DNA of 64,000 nucleotides from Mesorhizobium loti. GTDB lineage: Bacteria; Pseudomonadota; Alphaproteobacteria; Rhizobiales; Rhizobiaceae. Positions 52,849 through 61,499 of this stretch are shown here, one piece after another (positions within the stretch are counted from its first letter, which is position 1; each line of letters begins with the position of its first letter). Where the stretch lies: contig NZ_PJRO01000008.1 of NCBI RefSeq assembly GCF_002858745.1, positions 1-64,000 on the forward strand, given 5' to 3'. A program made the translations under genes and the position numbers. A model generated the notes under the pieces. It ran no database searches and was not told the DNA's origin. It was given only the letters and a program-made list of their open reading frames with translations.

Positions 52849-53826
52849 TTACGCCGGCTCGGCGATGAAACGTGCGCGATATTCGGTCGGGCTGATGCCG
52901 ATCTGCCTGCGAAAATGATGCCGTAGCGTATGCGCGCTGCCAAAGCCCACGGTTTGCGCGATGTCATCCATGTTCAGGCGGTGCTGACACAGAAGCTGTT
53001 TGGCCCACGCGACGCGTTCTTCCGTCAGCCACTCACCGGGTGAGGTTCCGGTCGCCTCTGTAAAACGGCGCAGGAAGGTTCTCAGGCTCATCGAGCATTC
53101 GGCGGCCATCTCCTCGACCGTCCACCGCATTTGCAGGCTGGCGCGCAGCCTGTCGAGCAGCGGCGCGATCTCCGAGCTTTTGCGTTGCGGCACGGGGCGC
53201 TCCAGAAACTGCGCCTGTCCACCTGCACGGTGCGCCGGCATCACCAGCCTTCGTGCAACCGAATTCGCAGCAGCAGCGCCAAAGTCCCGCCGCACGACCT
53301 CGATCATAAGGTCGATGCCCGCCGCACTGCCGGCGGAAGTGAAGATGCGATCATGATCGCGATAAAGCGATGTGTCATCGACCGCGATTTTCGGATAGCG
53401 GCGGCGAAGCTCGGCGGCATAACGCCAATGGGTGGTTGCCGTGCCGCCATCGAGGAGGCCGGTTGCCGCCAGCACAAAGGCGCCCGAACAGATCGAGGCC
53501 AGTCGAGCGCCACGCGCATGCGCCTTGCGAAGCCTTTGACAAAGCTGCTCGGGAACGGGGGCTTCGACCCCTTTCCATCCCGGCACCACGATGATGTCGG
53601 CCTGATCGATCAAATCAGGCGTGCCGTCCGCCACCAGGCTGAAACCGCCATGAGCGCGCAATGGACCGTCATCGACCGGACAGCTGGCGAAGCGGTACCA
53701 GTCCGGGCCCATCTCCGGCCGTGCGAGGCCGAAGATCTCGGCGATGATCCCGAACTCGAACGTGCACAGACCGTCATATAGCAGCGCAACGACGAGTGGG
53801 CCTGTGGTACCGGAGGCATTTGGCAT
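52849..53826 (-). CDS. GlxA-type regulator: DJ-1/PfpI domain plus AraC HTH
   Basis: A 325-residue regulator. Residues about 10-190 are a class I glutamine-amidotransferase-like fold (LVVALLYDGLCTFEFGIIAEIF ... LASICSGAFVLAATGLLDGGTATTHW in parts), including the nucleophile-elbow Cys. The C-terminal 100 residues are AraC-type HTH: SLRTFLRRFTEATGTSPGEWL and VGFGSAHTLRHHFRRQIG. The start at 53826 is preferred to 53847. It is divergent from the rhodanese gene 84 bp away and probably controls it. Confidence 0.88.
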   Translation of the reverse strand: MPNASGTTGPLVVALLYDGLCTFEFGIIAEIFGLARPEMGPDWYRFASCPVDDGPLRAHGGFSLVADGTPDLIDQADIIVVPGWKGVEAPVPEQLCQRLRKAHARGARLASICSGAFVLAATGLLDGGTATTHWRYAAELRRRYPKIAVDDTSLYRDHDRIFTSAGSAAGIDLMIEVVRRDFGAAAANSVARRLVMPAHRAGGQAQFLERPVPQRKSSEIAPLLDRLRASLQMRWTVEEMAAECSMSLRTFLRRFTEATGTSPGEWLTEERVAWAKQLLCQHRLNMDDIAQTVGFGSAHTLRHHFRRQIGISPTEYRARFIAEPA

Positions 53827-53910
53827 GATCTTTACGTATATTGTCATTCACGCCAATTGCAAGGTGATCTCGTGGCGCGGGATAAGAGACCATCACAACA
53901 GGAGATCGCC

Positions 53911-54306
53911 ATGCCCACCGCCGTGACCGCAACCAGACCTGCCGCCAGCGACCGCGCCCGGGAACACTTCGCCAGCGAATTCGAGTTCGAAACCGACTGC
54001 TGGGATGTTCACAAGGCAATGACCCAAGGCGCGGATTTCGTGCTGCTCGATGTACGCAGCCCCGCCCTCTACGCCAAGAGCCATGTGCCCGGCGCCATCA
54101 ACCTGCCACACCGCAAGATCATCGCTTCCAAGATGCGACAATGGAGCGAAGACACCATCTTTGTCACCTATTGCGCCGGCCCGCACTGCAACGGCGCCGC
54201 CCGTGGCGCGCTTCGCCTCGCCGACCTCGACAGGCCGGTCAAGATCATGAGTGGCGGACTTGTCGGATGGGTGGACGAAGGATTCGAGGTGGCGACGGGC
54301 GAGTAG
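53911..54306 (+). CDS. Rhodanese-like sulfurtransferase
   Basis: A 131-residue single-domain rhodanese starting at 53911 after GGAGATCGCC. The N-terminal DVHKAMTQGADFVLLDVRSP and HVPGAINLPHRKI are the CH2-type motifs; the active-site loop is VTYCAGPHCNGAARGA with Cys as sulfur acceptor. Single-domain rhodaneses handle persulfide sulfur or cyanide; the physiological role here is unknown. It is divergently paired with a GlxA-type regulator, a common arrangement. Confidence 0.88.
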   Translation: MPTAVTATRPAASDRAREHFASEFEFETDCWDVHKAMTQGADFVLLDVRSPALYAKSHVPGAINLPHRKIIASKMRQWSEDTIFVTYCAGPHCNGAARGALRLADLDRPVKIMSGGLVGWVDEGFEVATGE

Positions 54307-54588
54307 TCGCCCGTCACACCAGAACAGCCTCCATCAACGGTTCGATGCAGCGATTGCTGCGCCAGCAAGATGGAGATGTCCGGCATAGTCAGTTCCTTTT
54401 GGAAGTGAGCCGGAACTCCTCATTAGCAAGTCGCCTTCAGCCAATGTTCTTGAAAATTCGAAAGGATAAATCCGCTTCCCACCCAGAACAGTCCTCTAAG
54501 ATAGAGGCAAGGCTATTGACGTAGAGGCAAACTTATTTCAGCGATGCCTGCTGGTATTTTCTCGACGCTCGAATGTAAGAAGACAGCG
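54307..54588. other. Intergenic region before the TetR-type gene
   Basis: About 282 bp. The end holds a direct repeat TAGAGGCAA (54504 and 54523 regions, about 20 bp apart) with TTGACG between, a possible operator over a -35 box. The rest shows nothing recognisable. Confidence 0.4.
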
Positions 54589-55224
54589 ATGGCAGACCCA
54601 GTGATGGAAAAGGTGCGCGCGCCGCGCGGCGCCGAAAGGCTACGCATCGACAAGTTCACCGCAAGGCGTGTGGAATTGGCCGAAGCGGCGCTCGAGACAC
54701 TGGCCGAGCTCGGCTATGCGCGCACCAGCCTGCGCGAGATCGCACAGAAATCCGATTTCACGCACGGCGTGCTGCATTATTACTTCACGGACAAAGTCGA
54801 CCTGATCAGTTGCTGCGTGCGCCACTACAAGGCAAAATGCGTCACCCGCTACGACCAAGTGACGGCGACTGCCTCGACCCGCGAGGCCCTGCTCGAAGGC
54901 TTCCTGCTGAAACTAGCCGAGAGCATGCGCGAGGAGGCCGGCATGCATCGGCTTTGGTACGATTTGCGCTCGCAGGCCCTGTTCGAGGATTTTTTCCGCG
55001 AAGATGTCACCGAGATCGATCAGAGCTTGGAGAACATGGTCTGGCGCGTCACCTCGCGCTACGCCGAACTCGGTGGCAAGGTGCCGGTCGTTACGCCCGC
55101 TGCGCTTTATGCCGTCTTCGACGGATTGTTCCAAAAATATCTGCTGAAGCACCTCTCGAACGACGAGCAAGCCATCCCGGATCTGCTGAACGAGGTTCGC
55201 CGCCTGATGCCGATGGTAGCTTGA
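54589..55224 (+). CDS. TetR-family regulator (BetI-like)
   Basis: A 211-residue repressor. The HTH is RVELAEAALETLAELGYARTSLREIAQKSDFTHGVLHYYFTDKVDLI in overlapping parts. HGVLHYYF and the C-terminal TPAALYAVFDGLFQKYLL resemble the BetI/RutR branch. The start at 54589 gives MADPVMEK; an in-frame ATG at 54544 would add 15 residues. It has no adjacent bet gene, so choline specificity is not implied. Confidence 0.82.
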   Translation: MADPVMEKVRAPRGAERLRIDKFTARRVELAEAALETLAELGYARTSLREIAQKSDFTHGVLHYYFTDKVDLISCCVRHYKAKCVTRYDQVTATASTREALLEGFLLKLAESMREEAGMHRLWYDLRSQALFEDFFREDVTEIDQSLENMVWRVTSRYAELGGKVPVVTPAALYAVFDGLFQKYLLKHLSNDEQAIPDLLNEVRRLMPMVA

Positions 55225-55274
55225 CGGCAAGCCCGCAAGGCGTCGCTTCGCGATAAGCGGAGCGCACGCCAAGC

Positions 55275-56276
55275 CTACTGCAGCCCGACCCGGTCCACCT
55301 CGCCCCTCGGACAGCCGGCATTGTCGGTCGGCGCCGAAGCCAGCATCAAATCCTTCAACGAACTGTTTGGCTCGATCGGGCCGGCAAGACCAAGCGTCAG
55401 TTCGCCGATCATGCGCCTACCGCGATCGTTGAAACAGGACACACGTACTCGATCACCGGTTCCCTTGCCGAACGCGCTGTCGAACGCACTGCGGATCTGG
55501 TCAGCTGTCAGCTCGCCGCCGATGTTCTTCTCGAACAGCGCACGCACCGGCGAGGCATTGACTTGCCGCATCAACGCCAGCGCGTCGGCGAAATAGGCTT
55601 GTTGGTCCTTGCCATAGCAGGTGCCGTGTTTGATCCACTCGTGCCGTTCGAGCTGTGAAGCAGCGCCCGGCATCACCTTGTCGAGTTCCGAGCGCGTGGC
55701 GCCATCGAGATTGACCGGCGGCAGGTCCTGCCAGTTGCCCTTGTCGTTGGCGCGGTCCGCGGCATTCACAGCGCAATAGAAGTTACCGTTCGGCTGCGGC
55801 CACAGACCATGCAGGGTGAAGTTCGTCGCCGCAAAGCTCGCGCCTGTCATGGTTCGACATTCGGTCTTCTTCGACTTGGTCTCGCAGAAGGCCGGTTGCC
55901 AGGATAACGCAAAGACATATTCGGGCTTGCCGCCTGCCGCCTTCTTCTGTGGCGCGTCCGGAGCGGCAGGAGTAGTCGGCGCGGTAGCAGCGCCAGAGAC
56001 ATGGCCGCAATTGATCTTGACCCAGCGCCGCTCGGGGTCGGCACCCGGCACGCGGATCATGTAATGCGTCGGCTCGTCCTTGTTGCCGGCGACGAGGTCG
56101 TAGCTCTGCCCGGCTTCAGTGCTGACATTGCCCGGGTTCTTGCTGCTCTTGATCGCCTGTGTCGCCGGACAGGCCGCATCGGCCACGAAAGTGCCGCTGA
56201 GTTTGGTTTCCGCGCGCGCAGCACCTGTTGCCACGACCCCGGCGAGCACCGTTCCAAGAACAAGCCAAGTCCGCAT
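55275..56276 (-). CDS. Periplasmic ribonuclease T2 family enzyme
   Basis: A 333-residue exported protein with signal MRTWLVLGTVLAGVVATGAARA. Both catalytic segments of the T2 family are present: NFTLHGLWPQP (CAS I, catalytic His) and RHEWIKHGTCYG (CAS II, His/Glu/Lys/His). An extra N-terminal domain of about 110 residues with two cysteines precedes it. T2 enzymes (E. coli RNase I) degrade RNA without base specificity in the periplasm. Confidence 0.9.
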   Translation of the reverse strand: MRTWLVLGTVLAGVVATGAARAETKLSGTFVADAACPATQAIKSSKNPGNVSTEAGQSYDLVAGNKDEPTHYMIRVPGADPERRWVKINCGHVSGAATAPTTPAAPDAPQKKAAGGKPEYVFALSWQPAFCETKSKKTECRTMTGASFAATNFTLHGLWPQPNGNFYCAVNAADRANDKGNWQDLPPVNLDGATRSELDKVMPGAASQLERHEWIKHGTCYGKDQQAYFADALALMRQVNASPVRALFEKNIGGELTADQIRSAFDSAFGKGTGDRVRVSCFNDRGRRMIGELTLGLAGPIEPNSSLKDLMLASAPTDNAGCPRGEVDRVGLQ

Positions 56277-56464
56277 GCACGAATCCCTCTCGTTGAATTG
56301 TGCGCATCTGCCTGACCGACATGTCAGAATTGCGATGCACAGGCAGCTGCTCTTTCCGCAGCGGTATCATGATGGCCGATTGACGCTAAACGGCCATGGG
56401 CGCAAACAAAAGACCAGTGACTCAGGGAGCGTGGATTCAACCGCGCCAAGGGGAGGACAAGACA

Positions 56465-57400
56465 ATGCCGTTCAGCGATCAGCGCGCCCTCGCCTCACCC
56501 ACGGGCGCTTCGCTCAACCTCTATACACGCAAGGTGGAAGGCAGGGCGCGCGGCGTTGTCCAGATCAGCCACGGTCTTGCCGAACATGCTGCCCGCTATG
56601 CCGGCTTCGCCGATTTCCTTGCCGCCCGCGGCTATCACACCTATGCGCATGATCATCGCGGGCACGGCCACACCACCGCCCCTGATGCTCCGCTCGGCAA
56701 ATTCGGCGATCCGAACGGCGCCGACAAGGTGGTTGCCGACGTGCTTGCCGTTCATGATCTTGTTGCAACCGAATATGCGGGCCTGCCTGTCATCGCTTTC
56801 GGCCACTCGATGGGCGGGCTGATCGCGCTCAACTTCGCGCAGAAGCATTCACCGCGCATTCGAGGCGCTGCGGTCTGGAACGCCAATTTCACCGCCGGCA
56901 TCAGCGGCCGCGCGGCACTTGCCATTCTTGCCTGGGAACGGTTCCGGCTGGGTTCAGATGTGCCCTCGCGCATGTTGCCCCGGCTCACCTTCCAGGCCTG
57001 GGGCAAGGCCGTGCCCGGTCACCGCACCCTGTTCGACTGGCTGTCGCGAGACCCCGCTGAAGTCGACAGATACATCGCCGACCCGCTTTGCGGCTGGGAT
57101 GCTTCGGTATCGCTGTGGCGCGACCTGTTCGGCTTCATCTTCAACGGCGCGGACGACAGCCGCTTCACTGGCATGGCCAGGGACCTGCCCGTCAATCTCG
57201 CCGGCGGTGAAAAAGACCCAGCCACCAGCGGCGGCAGGGCGGTGGAGCACCTCGCCGGACGCATGCGCCGGACAGGCTTTTCGAATCTCGTTTCAAAGGT
57301 TTACGCCGAAACGCGGCATGAAAGCCTGAACGAGGTGAATCGACACATCATCATGGAAGACTTCGCCGGGTGGGCGGACAAGATCACGGCTTCACGTTGA
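56465..57400 (+). CDS. Alpha/beta hydrolase, lysophospholipase/monoacylglycerol-lipase type
   Basis: A 311-residue serine hydrolase (hydrolase_4). The nucleophile Ser lies in FGHSMGG, with the upstream oxyanion His-Gly in QISHGLAEHAARY and YAHDHRGHGHT. The acid and His are near GGEKDPAT and AETRHESLNE. The start at 56465 follows GGGGAGGACAAGACA. Such enzymes cleave lysophospholipids or monoacylglycerols in the cytosol or at the membrane. Confidence 0.88.
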   Translation: MPFSDQRALASPTGASLNLYTRKVEGRARGVVQISHGLAEHAARYAGFADFLAARGYHTYAHDHRGHGHTTAPDAPLGKFGDPNGADKVVADVLAVHDLVATEYAGLPVIAFGHSMGGLIALNFAQKHSPRIRGAAVWNANFTAGISGRAALAILAWERFRLGSDVPSRMLPRLTFQAWGKAVPGHRTLFDWLSRDPAEVDRYIADPLCGWDASVSLWRDLFGFIFNGADDSRFTGMARDLPVNLAGGEKDPATSGGRAVEHLAGRMRRTGFSNLVSKVYAETRHESLNEVNRHIIMEDFAGWADKITASR

Positions 57401-57496
57401 GTTCTGTCGATTGCTGCGCTGGTCCATCGCAAGAATCGTGACAGGAAGCATTCGGGTTGCTAGAGCCAGCGCGACCAAACAAACCTGCGGTGTTTC

Positions 57497-58657
57497 ATGG
57501 CCAATCCTCCCCTGAACGGCGTGCGCGTCATTGAACTCGCCCGCATCCTCGCTGGCCCCTGGGCAGGACAGATGCTGGCCGATCTTGGCGCCGACGTCAT
57601 CAAGGTGGAAAGCCCTGAAGGCGACGATACCCGCAAATGGGGTCCCCCCTTCGTCAAGGGTGCTGACGGCGAAAACCTGTCCGCCGCCTATTACCATGCC
57701 TGCAACCGTGGCAAGCGCTCGATTACCGTCGACTTTTCCACGCCGGAGGGTGCGGAAACCGTTCGCAAGCTGGTCGCCAAGGCCGACGTTCTGATCGAGA
57801 ACTTCAAGCTGGGCGGCTTGAAGAAATACGGCCTCGACTATGAAAGCCTGAAGGCGATCAACCCCAAGCTGGTCTATTGCTCGATCACCGGCTTCGGCCA
57901 GACAGGCCCCTATGCGCCACGTGCCGGCTACGACTTCATCGTGCAAGGTATGTCCGGCCTGATGTCAATTACCGGCGCCCCGGATGGCGAGCCGCAGAAG
58001 GTCGGGGTCGCCGTGACCGACATCTTCACCGGGCTCTATTCCGTCATCGCCATTCAGGCGGCGTTGCGCCATGCCGAGGCAACCGGCGGGGGCCAGCATG
58101 TCGATATGGCGCTGTTCGATTCCCAGATCTCCGTGCTCGCCAACCAGAATCTCAACTACCTGGTGTCCGGTACCCCACCGCAGCGGATGGGCAATGCCCA
58201 TCCCAACATCGCGCCGTATGAGGTGTTGCCGGTTTCCGATGGCCATTTCATCCTGGCCGTCGGCAACGACAGCCAATTCACCAAATTCTGCACTGTAGCT
58301 GGTCTGGACAGACTGCCCGCCGATCCGGATTTCGCCACCAACGCCGCGCGCGTCGCCAACCGCGTCAGGCTGCGCGAACATATGCTGGCCGCACTTGCCA
58401 GCTTCACCCGTGACGATCTTCTGGCCAGGTTGGAAGCCACCGGCGTGCCGGCCAGCCCGATCAACGACATCGGCCAGATGTTCGACGACCCGCAGGCGAT
58501 CGCCCGCGGCATGCGGCTCAGCCTCGACGACGGCCATGGCAACGCACTGCCCTCCGTGCGCGCGCCTATGGTGATGCCGGTCACGCCGCTTGTTTACGAC
58601 CGCCCCTCGCCGCGCCTTGGCGAGCATACCGCTGAAATCCTTGCCGAACTGGAGTGA
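57497..58657 (+). CDS. CaiB/BaiF-family CoA-transferase
   Basis: A 386-residue class III CoA-transferase. It opens PLNGVRVIELARILAGPWAGQMLADLGADVIKVE, and has the expected catalytic Asp in VDMALFDSQISVLANQ. The C-terminal FDDPQAIARGM and RLGEHTAEIL are typical. These enzymes move CoA between a thioester and a free acid. The next gene, a ThDP enzyme, begins within a few bases, so the acyl-CoA made or used here may be the neighbour's substrate, as in formyl-CoA transferase with oxalyl-CoA decarboxylase. The exact acids are unknown. Confidence 0.88.
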   Translation: MANPPLNGVRVIELARILAGPWAGQMLADLGADVIKVESPEGDDTRKWGPPFVKGADGENLSAAYYHACNRGKRSITVDFSTPEGAETVRKLVAKADVLIENFKLGGLKKYGLDYESLKAINPKLVYCSITGFGQTGPYAPRAGYDFIVQGMSGLMSITGAPDGEPQKVGVAVTDIFTGLYSVIAIQAALRHAEATGGGQHVDMALFDSQISVLANQNLNYLVSGTPPQRMGNAHPNIAPYEVLPVSDGHFILAVGNDSQFTKFCTVAGLDRLPADPDFATNAARVANRVRLREHMLAALASFTRDDLLARLEATGVPASPINDIGQMFDDPQAIARGMRLSLDDGHGNALPSVRAPMVMPVTPLVYDRPSPRLGEHTAEILAELE

Positions 58658-58665
58658 CGGGACCC

Positions 58666-60315
58666 ATGAAGACCGGTGGTAAGCTGATCGTCGAAGCACT
58701 TGAGGCAAACGGCGTCGACCGTATTTTCTGCGTGCCGGGCGAGAGTTACCTCGCCGTGCTCGACGCGCTTTACGATTCCCCAATCCGCACCGTCGTCTGC
58801 CGTCAGGAAGGCGGCGCCGCGATGATGGCCGACTGTCAAGGCAGACTGACCGGCAAGCCCGGCATCTGCTTCGTCACGCGCGGCCCCGGCGCCACCAACG
58901 CTTCGGCAGGCGTGCACATCGCCATGCAGGATTCCATCCCGATGATCCTGTTCATCGGCCAGATCGCCGGCCATGCTCGCGAGCGCGAAGCGTTCCAGGA
59001 GGTGAATTACAAGCGCTTCTTCGGCGACATCGCCAAATGGGTGGTCGAGATCGATCGCGCCGAACGCATCCCTGAACTGGTCACCCGTGCCTTCGCGGTG
59101 GCGACATCGGGCCGTCCAGGCCCGGTTGTCATCTCGCTGCCGGAGGACATGCTTGTCAGCGAAGTCGATGCGCCGGAGGCCTTGCCTTTTACGCCCGTCC
59201 AAACCTACCCGGGCATAGCAGAGCTGGATGCGTTGGAAATGCTGCTTGGCACCGCCAAGCGCCCCCTTGTCATCCTTGGAGGCACGCGCTGGAGCCCGGA
59301 CGCCGTTGCTCAGATGAAGACAATCGCCGAAAACTGGGAACTGCCGGTCGGTTGTTCCTTCCGCCGCCAGATGCTGTTCGACCACCTGCACGCCAGCTAT
59401 GCTGGTGATGTCGGCATCGGCATCAATCCCAAGCTGGGCAACGCGATCAAGGAAGCCGACGTCGTGCTTTTGATCGGTGGCCGGATGGGTGAGATGCCGT
59501 CCTCCGACTACACCATCCTGAAGAGCCCCTACCCGGACCAGGCATTGGTGCATGTGCATGCCGACGCCAACGAGCTCGGCCGCGTCTATCGTCCGACATT
59601 GGCCATCAACGCATCGCCGGCTGCCTTCGTCGAAGCCTTCGCCAAACGCCAGCCGAAGGCCGCACCAACCTGGGCAGCGGAAACCGCCAGGCTACACGAC
59701 GCCTATCTCACCTGGTCGACGACACCCAAGACCGGCCCAGGTGCCGTGCATATGGGTCCAATCATGGACTACCTGGAAAGCGTATTGCCCGAGGACGCCA
59801 TCCTCACCAATGGCGCCGGCAACTATGCCACCTGGGTGCATCGCTTCCACCGGTTCCGCCGTTTCGGCACACAGGCCGCCCCCACCTCCGGTTCGATGGG
59901 CTATGGCCTGCCGGCGGCGGTCTCTGCCAAAAGCGTGTTTCCCGACCGCGAAGTCATCTGCTTCGCTGGTGACGGCTGCTTCATGATGCACGGGCAGGAA
60001 TTCGCCACCGCCGTGCAGTACGATCTGCCGATCATCACCGTGGTGGTGAACAACGGCATCTACGGCACCATCCGCATGCACCAGGAGCGCGAATATCCCG
60101 GCCGTGTCGAAGGCACCGATCTCCGGAACCCGGACTTCGCAGCGCTTGCCCGCGCCTACGGTGGGCACGGCGAGACCGTCGTGAAAACCGATGAGTTCGC
60201 CCCTGCTTTCGAGCGCGCACGCGCCAGCGGCAAGCCTTCCATCATCGAGGTGAAGCTCGACCCCGAGGCCATTACCCCAGCCAGGACGCTGACCGACATC
60301 CGCGAACAGCGGTGA
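58666..60315 (+). CDS. Thiamine-diphosphate enzyme (acetolactate-synthase-like)
   Basis: A 549-residue ThDP enzyme. Glu48 in CRQEGGAAMMAD is the cofactor-activating residue. The central domain has VILGGTRWSPDA, and the ThDP/Mg site is AGDGCFMMHG ... VVVNNGIYG (GDG-N26-NN). It has the general shape of acetolactate synthase, benzoylformate decarboxylase and oxalyl-CoA decarboxylase; there is no small subunit gene. ATG 58666 is preferred, with GGAG 11 bases upstream; a GTG at 58654 overlaps the CoA-transferase stop. The tight pairing with a CoA-transferase suggests a decarboxylation or carboligation on CoA esters or 2-oxo acids. Confidence 0.85.
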   Translation: MKTGGKLIVEALEANGVDRIFCVPGESYLAVLDALYDSPIRTVVCRQEGGAAMMADCQGRLTGKPGICFVTRGPGATNASAGVHIAMQDSIPMILFIGQIAGHAREREAFQEVNYKRFFGDIAKWVVEIDRAERIPELVTRAFAVATSGRPGPVVISLPEDMLVSEVDAPEALPFTPVQTYPGIAELDALEMLLGTAKRPLVILGGTRWSPDAVAQMKTIAENWELPVGCSFRRQMLFDHLHASYAGDVGIGINPKLGNAIKEADVVLLIGGRMGEMPSSDYTILKSPYPDQALVHVHADANELGRVYRPTLAINASPAAFVEAFAKRQPKAAPTWAAETARLHDAYLTWSTTPKTGPGAVHMGPIMDYLESVLPEDAILTNGAGNYATWVHRFHRFRRFGTQAAPTSGSMGYGLPAAVSAKSVFPDREVICFAGDGCFMMHGQEFATAVQYDLPIITVVVNNGIYGTIRMHQEREYPGRVEGTDLRNPDFAALARAYGGHGETVVKTDEFAPAFERARASGKPSIIEVKLDPEAITPARTLTDIREQR

Positions 60316-60348
60316 CGTTCTGGATAGATTGGCGCTGAGCGCAAACGA

Positions 60349-60370
60349 AAGGGGCGGTTACCCGCCCCTT
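60349..60370. terminator. Bidirectional terminator
   Basis: AAGGGGCGG and CCGCCCCTT around a 4-nt loop, followed by CCAGTTTTTG. It separates the ThDP gene from the converging ABC-transporter operon. Confidence 0.85.
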
Positions 60371-60396
60371 CCAGTTTTTGAAGAGTACCTCGATCG

Positions 60397-61368
60397 TTAC
60401 TTGATCGCCTTGTCGGTGATCGAGGTGGTATAGGCGCCTTCTGGCTGCTTGGTGATGATCTTCTGGTCGAGCAACGCCTTGGCGGTGCGTTCGTAGGCTT
60501 CCGGGATCAGCTTACCGTCGGCATTGTCGATCAGTTTCGCCACTTCCTTCATCATGAACTTCTGGTGGTTTTCATCCTGACCGCCATTTTCCACGACGAT
60601 ATCGGCTGCTTCGTCGGTGTTCTCGGTGGCGTATTTCCAGCCTTTCATTGAAGCCCGCACGAAGCGCACCATCTTGTCTTCGAAGGCTGCGTCCTTCAGC
60701 TTGTCCTCGAGCGCATAGAGCCCGTCTTCAAGCAGATCGTTGCCCATTGCGGTGTAGTTGAAGACGACAAGATCTTCCGGCTTGTATCCCGCGTCGAGCA
60801 CCTGTCCGTATTCGTTGTAGGTCATCACCGAGATGCAATCAGCCTGCTTCTGGATCAGCGGCTGCACGTCGAAGCTCTGCTTGAGCACCGTCACGCCGTC
60901 CGGGCCACCTTCGGTCTTGACGCCGATCTTGTTCATCCAGGCATAGAACGGATATTCGTTGCCGAAGAACCAGACGCCCAGCGTGCGTCCCTTGAAATCG
61001 GCCTCGGTCTTGATTGGTCCGTTTTTCGGGCAGACCAGTTCCATGCCGGCCTTTTTGAAGGGCTGCGCGATGTTGACCAGCCCCACGCCTTTTTCGCGGG
61101 CGGCGAGCGCGCCCCCCATCCAGTCGACGATGACATCGGCGCCGCCGCCGGCAATCACCTGCTCCGGCGCGATATCCGGGCCACCGGGCTTGATTTCGAC
61201 ATCGAGCCCCTCTTCCTTGTAGAAGCCCTTGTCCTTGGCGACATAGTAGCCGGCAAACTGCGCCTGCGTCACCCATTTGAGCTGCAGTGTCACCTTGTCT
61301 TCGGCCATCGCCTGGAATGCGGCCAGCGACATCGCCGTCGCCATCATCGAAACAATCATTTTTTTCAT
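60397..61368 (-). CDS. ABC transporter substrate-binding protein, NMT1/SsuA type
   Basis: A 323-residue periplasmic binding protein with signal MKKMIVSMMATAMSLAAFQA. The mature part begins VTLQLKWVTQAQFAGYYVAKDKGFYKEEGLDVEI, the pattern of NMT1/THI5-like proteins that bind pyrimidine precursors of thiamine, or of sulfonate/taurine and riboflavin binders. The start at 61368 follows GAGGGTAAGAAC. It is the last gene of an ATPase-permease-permease-binding protein operon. The ligand cannot be fixed. Confidence 0.87.
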   Translation of the reverse strand: MKKMIVSMMATAMSLAAFQAMAEDKVTLQLKWVTQAQFAGYYVAKDKGFYKEEGLDVEIKPGGPDIAPEQVIAGGGADVIVDWMGGALAAREKGVGLVNIAQPFKKAGMELVCPKNGPIKTEADFKGRTLGVWFFGNEYPFYAWMNKIGVKTEGGPDGVTVLKQSFDVQPLIQKQADCISVMTYNEYGQVLDAGYKPEDLVVFNYTAMGNDLLEDGLYALEDKLKDAAFEDKMVRFVRASMKGWKYATENTDEAADIVVENGGQDENHQKFMMKEVAKLIDNADGKLIPEAYERTAKALLDQKIITKQPEGAYTTSITDKAIK

Positions 61369-61429
61369 GTTCTTACCCTCTGAAGTTGAACCCAAACCCT
61401 GCTTATTCTTCTCCGCCGGTTCTTTTTTG

Positions 61430-61499
61430 TCGCACGATCTTCATCCGAAAAGTCTGCAACTTTTTGCTTCGCTGACCTTCGGTTCGGGATCATGCTCTA
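61430..61499. repeat. Dispersed repeat (GAGCATGATCCCGAACC family), copy 2
   Basis: On the minus strand it starts at the TAG stop of the permease gene (TAGAGCATGATCCCGAACC) and runs to GATCGTGCGAC. It matches 34660-34728 along its length. It lies between the permease and binding-protein genes and may form a processing or attenuation hairpin. Confidence 0.8.
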
